Source of the DNA: Prevotellaceae bacterium UBA3646
GTDB taxonomy: Bacteria; Bacteroidota; Bacteroidia; Bacteroidales; Bacteroidaceae
Direction: 5' to 3'
DNA: 9,838 bases
Assembly: GCA_002373535.1 (NCBI GenBank)
Contig: DFKL01000038.1
Coordinates: forward strand, 1 to 9,838
Part shown: positions 6,992 to 9,838 of the stretch, piece after piece
How the letters are laid out: every line of letters begins with the position of its first letter
Numbering within the stretch: position 1 is the stretch's first letter
Notes under the pieces: generated by a model
The model's database searches: none
What the model saw: only the letters and a program-made list of their open reading frames with translations
Told to the model about the DNA's origin: nothing
Program-made: the position numbers and the translations under genes

Positions 6992-8335
6992 CTACTTGAT
7001 TTGTACACCGTTCACGTTGTAGGCCTTGCCTGACTTGACGACTACTATCTGACCCTTGACCATGTACTTGCCGTCGGCCTTGGAAGCTGTCTGGCTTGTG
7101 ATGGCGCTGATGCCTGTTGCATCACCGTCAAAGGCAAATACGACTACGTTGCGAGCCTCAGCTGCTTCCTGGTATGCAGGAACACCTGCAAGGTCGATGT
7201 ATGCACGGTTTGCTGCGATTGAACAGCCTTCGCCGCACTTCTGTACCTTGTTGTCGGAAATCACATATTTGCCAGACTCTACCGAGCAGCCGCTGAACGT
7301 GCCTACGAGTCCGTTCTCGCTGCCTGCCTCGGCTGCTGCATCACCTGTGTAGCTGAGGGTGATCTGGTCTGCCGTGGCGCGGAACAGATATGGCTTGCCT
7401 GCCTCGAGACTCTCTACCTCCTCGAACACGATGGCCGTCGGTGCATCGGATGCGCCCTGGTATCCTGCAACACGGAAGAATACGCCTCCCTGTGGAGATG
7501 TTACTGCATAAGGTACGCATACGGTGCCATATTTACCTACCGTAACGTCACGGCTATAGGCCAATACTACGCTTACCTTGGTTACCGTATAGTTTGTTCC
7601 CCTGACCCTTAATGAGCCGGTGGAGGCTATTCTAGCCAGGATGTCGGAGGTGAGGGTGAACTCAACGTCTGTCGGCTCGGTCTGTTCCCATAGCCACTTT
7701 TGTTCTACTATATCTAAGCATAAATCGTCATACAGGTATACGCCGACACTCTGGGCGGCGGTAGCAGTGACGTGAACCTTCAAGACAGAGCCTGGTGTAA
7801 CGCTGGCAAAATCGTCGGACGAGATGACGATATCTTCATCCCAGTTGTTGAATACTCGCTTTCCTTCCCACAGTGTCCGTTCGGGTGTAGGTTCTGGATC
7901 TGCCTCGTAGTGTACAAATTCTATCCTGGAACCTGTGTATCCGCCTCCTGTGACAATCAATGCCTGTCCTGCAAGGATGCAGTCGACCATGTTCTGCGTC
8001 ATCTCGAACTCTGCAACGTATGGCACCGTGGTCTCGGCAGAGAGGCTTACGCTACGGTTGTCTGTCTCGGCGAAGTCTGTCCAATTCCATTTGGCGTCGG
8101 CATACTGCAGGTTTACGCTCGGATAATCATCCGTGGCGCTGACAGCGGTGACGGTAACGAGTAGCTTGTCACCTGCGGCAAGATTGGCGAACTCTGACGT
8201 GCCTATCTGTTGGTGATTGCCTTGCCAATCGTCTGTACGTGTCCATACCTCGTCTACAAGGACTTTGGTCGTCTGCGCTGCACTGGCGGCAAGTGTGGCC
8301 AGCGCAATTGCAAGGAGTGTAAAGATTTTTTTCAT
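6992..8335 (-). CDS. Secreted protein with two carbohydrate-binding-like domains and a Bacteroidales C-terminal module
   Basis: This 447-residue protein has a clear signal peptide (MKKIFTLLAIALATLAASAA, residues 1-20). Residues about 24-143 and 154-260 look like two copies of one beta-sandwich domain; both share a W-x(5-7)-I-x(4)-FA-x(4)-G-x-x-L-x-V-x-VTA pattern. The second begins with LWEG, as in carbohydrate-binding-like domains attached to Bacteroidetes glycosidases (from memory). Residues about 262-385 form a module with KYGTVCVPY (268-276), a segment FFRVAGYQG, and LEAGKPYLFRATA. It is related to the C-terminal module of the sialidase (WGTLCLPY). The last 40 residues (DGKYMVKGQIVVVKSGKAYN...) are a common Prevotella-type tail. 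I see no catalytic motif, so it may bind glycan or act as a scaffold. It has its own promoter and is divergent from the araC gene, which may control it; the 52-residue peptide follows 80 bp downstream. Confidence 0.85.
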   Translation of the reverse strand: MKKIFTLLAIALATLAASAAQTTKVLVDEVWTRTDDWQGNHQQIGTSEFANLAAGDKLLVTVTAVSATDDYPSVNLQYADAKWNWTDFAETDNRSVSLSAETTVPYVAEFEMTQNMVDCILAGQALIVTGGGYTGSRIEFVHYEADPEPTPERTLWEGKRVFNNWDEDIVISSDDFASVTPGSVLKVHVTATAAQSVGVYLYDDLCLDIVEQKWLWEQTEPTDVEFTLTSDILARIASTGSLRVRGTNYTVTKVSVVLAYSRDVTVGKYGTVCVPYAVTSPQGGVFFRVAGYQGASDAPTAIVFEEVESLEAGKPYLFRATADQITLSYTGDAAAEAGSENGLVGTFSGCSVESGKYVISDNKVQKCGEGCSIAANRAYIDLAGVPAYQEAAEARNVVVFAFDGDATGISAITSQTASKADGKYMVKGQIVVVKSGKAYNVNGVQIK

Positions 8336-8405
8336 GTTGTTTGTGATTTTGGTTTTTTGATTATAATTATGTGGCCATAATGGTCTGCATGTTGTATGTA
8401 CGACG

Positions 8406-8413
8406 CAAATATA
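8406..8413 (-). promoter_or_regulatory. -7 promoter element of the 447-aa protein gene
   Basis: TATATTTG on the minus strand matches TAnnTTTG exactly and shares GTATATTTGC with the tRNA promoter. Transcription would start near 8399, giving a leader of about 65 nt. No clear TTTG sits at the expected -33 distance, which may mean the promoter needs an activator. A second exact -7 match (TAAATTTG, 8447-8440) lies 34 bp further upstream and could be an alternative promoter. Confidence 0.6.
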
Positions 8414-8515
8414 CAGGCATTTGGGATTGGCGGTATATACAAATTTACCTCAAGATTGTACTTTTTTGACGCTGATGGGCCATGTGCAACATTTGGACAA
8501 AATAGTGTCACCCAA

Positions 8516-8529
8516 AGGCATGCATGCCT
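8516..8529. promoter_or_regulatory. 14-bp perfect palindrome, candidate operator
   Basis: AGGCATGCATGCCT reads the same on both strands. It lies in the 364-bp region (8336-8699) between the divergent 447-residue gene and araC, about 115 bp upstream of the predicted start of the former. Its GCATGC core recurs at 8602-8611. A regulatory role is inferred from position and symmetry only. Confidence 0.4.
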
Positions 8530-8541
8530 GACGAAAGGCGA

Positions 8542-8556
8542 ATCACCATAGGTGAT
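8542..8556. promoter_or_regulatory. Inverted repeat with 3-bp centre, candidate operator
   Basis: ATCACC and GGTGAT flank ATA, a 6-bp arm inverted repeat between the two GCATGC palindromes. A dimeric regulator could bind here, or it may be chance. No T run follows, so a terminator is unlikely. Confidence 0.33.
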
Positions 8557-8601
8557 ACTGCCATCAGATTGCAGGGAAAGGCAATAGCAAGATACTGTTA
8601 T

Positions 8602-8611
8602 CTGCATGCAG
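8602..8611. promoter_or_regulatory. 10-bp perfect palindrome, candidate operator
   Basis: CTGCATGCAG is self-complementary and has the same TGCATGC core as the palindrome at 8516-8529. The two centres are 84 bp apart, close to eight turns of B-DNA, so both would face the same side of the helix. It sits 24 bp upstream of the candidate -33 element of araC. Confidence 0.38.
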
Positions 8612-8635
8612 GGGATTGAATTATTTTGCAGATTG

Positions 8636-8667
8636 TTTGTGCGTGTAATCAAAATGTGCTATTTTTA
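8636..8667 (+). promoter_or_regulatory. Candidate promoter of the araC-family gene
   Basis: TTTG at 8636-8639, a 20-nt spacer and TATTTTTA at 8660-8667 fit the Bacteroidetes promoter form with one mismatch (final G to A). Transcription would start near 8674. This leaves about 26 nt before the ATG at 8700 and makes the alternative GTG start at 8670 unlikely. Confidence 0.5.
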
Positions 8668-8699
8668 CGGTGCATAAAAAAAATCTGATATCCTGTCCT

Positions 8700-9575
8700 A
8701 TGAGCAATGCCATTCTTGAGATTACGCCTCTTTCGGAGAAGGACAGCTTCTACCTGGTGGACAGGTGGAGCAAGTCGCTGGACTTTCCTCTCCACAAACA
8801 TGCTGAATTTGAACTGAACTATGTAGAGCATTGCCGAGGCGTGAAGCGTATCGTGGGGGACTCTATAGAGAAACTGGGCGACTATGACCTGGTGCTCGTG
8901 GGACATGGTACGGAACATGCGTGGGCTCAGGGCGAGTGTACCTCGGATGATATCCACCAGATTACGATTCAGTTTCCCGTGGACTTGTTCGGCGAGGGTA
9001 TGCTGCAGAAGAACAACATGGCGAGCATACGCAAGATGCTGGAGATGTCGAGCCACGGCATTGCGTTTGGGATGCATACCATCATGCACTTGCATGACAA
9101 ACTGGAGGACCTGTCGCGGCTGGAGTCGAACTTCTATCGTGTGCTGAAATTGTTTGAGGTCATTTATGAACTGTCCGTTGCCGAGGATGCGAGGATATTG
9201 TCGAGCGGTATGTTTTCCCATTCTACGGACGAGTATGAAAGCCGCCGTGTGCGTAAGGTGAGCAACTATATTGCCGCGCACTTTGGCGATGAGATCAAGC
9301 TGGCCACGCTGGCAGACATGGTGTCTATGACACCTACGGCATTCTCTCGTTTCTTCAAGCTGCGCACGGGCAGGAGTGTCTCGGACTACATCATTGACGT
9401 AAGACTGGGGTATGCGGCGAGAAAACTGGCTGACTCCACGATGTCCATCGTGGAGATATGCTATGACTCGGGGTTCAACAACGTGTCGTATTTCAACCGT
9501 ATATTCAAACGCAAAAAAGGTCTTACGCCAACCGAATTCCGTTCGAATTACCGTAAGACCAAGATTCTCGTATAG
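8700..9575 (+). CDS. AraC-family transcriptional regulator with N-terminal cupin-like sensor
   Basis: This 291-residue cytoplasmic protein has the usual AraC length and layout. The N-terminal part is cupin-like: FPLHKHAEFELNY gives His32, His34 and Glu38, and LGDYDLVLVGHGTEHAW (about 59-75) matches the second cupin strand. Such domains usually sense a small molecule, often a sugar. The C-terminal DNA-binding domain is about residues 182-284. Its first helix-turn-helix is around LATLADMVSMTPTAFSRFF. The second carries the family signature IVEICYDSGFNNVSYFNRIF followed by GLTPTEFR. I chose the ATG at 8700; a GTG at 8670 would add ten residues but lies at or before the predicted transcription start. 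It is divergent from the 447-residue secreted protein gene, and inverted repeats lie between them, so regulation of that gene and of itself is a reasonable guess. It ends 8 bp from the stop of the convergent glycosidase gene. Confidence 0.9.
   Translation: MSNAILEITPLSEKDSFYLVDRWSKSLDFPLHKHAEFELNYVEHCRGVKRIVGDSIEKLGDYDLVLVGHGTEHAWAQGECTSDDIHQITIQFPVDLFGEGMLQKNNMASIRKMLEMSSHGIAFGMHTIMHLHDKLEDLSRLESNFYRVLKLFEVIYELSVAEDARILSSGMFSHSTDEYESRRVRKVSNYIAAHFGDEIKLATLADMVSMTPTAFSRFFKLRTGRSVSDYIIDVRLGYAARKLADSTMSIVEICYDSGFNNVSYFNRIFKRKKGLTPTEFRSNYRKTKILV
9513..9560 (-). terminator. Candidate terminator of the convergent glycosidase gene, inside the araC coding sequence
   Basis: On the minus strand, GGTCTTACG (9560-9552) pairs perfectly with CGTAAGACC (9527-9519) and is followed by six T residues (9518-9513). 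The 24-nt loop can form an inner 5-bp stem (AATTC at 9535-9539 with GAATT at 9545-9549). It lies 24 bp after the stop of the glycosidase gene and overlaps codons of the conserved end of the AraC DNA-binding domain. Confidence 0.55.
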
Positions 9576-9583
9576 CGTGCCTG

Positions 9584-9838
9584 CTACAGGGCCGTAAGCC
9601 TGATGACGCGGCTGGACCAGTCGTCCTGCTTGTCATAGTCCACATCGTGACGCAGTGGTATCTCCAGACCGTTGTTCATCAGGTATTCTCCCGTGAAAGT
9701 CAGTCCCTCGTACGGCAAGGGCTTGTTGTCGATGCGGTTCAGCTCGTGGACGGTGTAACGGGTCTGGGGATTAAGTCCCTGCATCTGTATGCGCGGCAGG
9801 TGCTGGTCGTGATGGGTCTCGAGCTTGTACCAGAAGAA
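9584..9838 (-). CDS. C-terminal end of a GH36-like alpha-galactosidase (partial)
   Basis: The last 84 codons of a minus-strand gene are visible, and the reading frame stays open to the right edge, so the start and catalytic domain lie outside the window. The fragment reads FFWYKLETHHDQ..., then QMQGLNPQTRYTVHELN, then FTGEYLMNNGLEIPL and finally WSSRVIRLTAL. These elements match, from memory, the C-terminal beta-sandwich of GH36 alpha-galactosidases (GLDPNKxYxVxELN, GxYLMxxGL, SSRVxxL). That family removes alpha-linked galactose from oligosaccharides and glycans. With no catalytic residue in view the family call is moderate; a related glycoside hydrolase is possible. An internal Met at 9784 is not the start, since the match continues upstream of it. 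It converges on araC with an 8-bp gap. Confidence 0.68.
   Translation of the reverse strand, partial: FFWYKLETHHDQHLPRIQMQGLNPQTRYTVHELNRIDNKPLPYEGLTFTGEYLMNNGLEIPLRHDVDYDKQDDWSSRVIRLTAL

Noticed and set aside
8670..8699. GTG start extending the AraC regulator by ten residues
   Set aside because: It coincides with or precedes the predicted transcription start; the added residues (MHKKNLISCP) are not part of the cupin domain.
1..9838. CRISPR array, insertion sequence, phage or toxin-antitoxin genes
   Set aside because: No regularly spaced direct repeats, transposase, integrase or recognisable toxin motif was seen in any frame.

Overview
The window looks like a chromosomal stretch from a gut or oral Bacteroidales bacterium, most likely Prevotellaceae-like. 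Three things point there. The promoters fit the Bacteroidetes sigma-70 form (TTTG, about 19-21 nt, TAnnTTTG). The secreted proteins carry C-terminal modules typical of Prevotella/Bacteroides. Shine-Dalgarno sequences are almost absent. The species cannot be named from the sequence alone.

Layout, left to right. Positions 1-23 are the 5' part of a tRNA (probably tRNA-Ala) on the minus strand, cut by the window edge, with its own promoter. Back to back with it is a plus-strand promoter that drives an apparent operon of three genes: a secreted M6-type zinc metalloprotease (134-1915), a very large multidomain secreted sialidase of family GH33 (1978-6294), and a 62-residue peptide of unknown function (6305-6493). 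A strong intrinsic terminator at 6539-6578 closes it. A second unit runs towards it on the minus strand: a 447-residue secreted protein with a duplicated beta-sandwich-like domain (8335 to 6992), then a 52-residue peptide (6911 to 6753) and its own terminator (6724 to 6692). A 364-nt divergent region with three inverted repeats separates this unit from a plus-strand AraC-family regulator (8700-9575). At the right edge is the 3' end of a minus-strand gene resembling a GH36 alpha-galactosidase, whose terminator hairpin seems to lie inside the araC coding sequence.

How the genes fit together. The protease and sialidase would act outside the cell on sialylated glycoproteins such as mucins: the sialidase removes terminal sialic acid and the protease cuts the exposed polypeptide (inference). 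The alpha-galactosidase and the cupin-AraC regulator also fit a glycan-foraging region. No SusC/SusD pair and no sialic acid catabolism genes are visible.

The least explained feature is the pair of short peptides. They are related to each other in the N-terminal 25 residues, and each is the last gene of one of two convergent units. The larger secreted proteins of the two units also share a C-terminal module. This could be an undescribed peptide family tied to secreted-protein operons, but its function cannot be read from the sequence.
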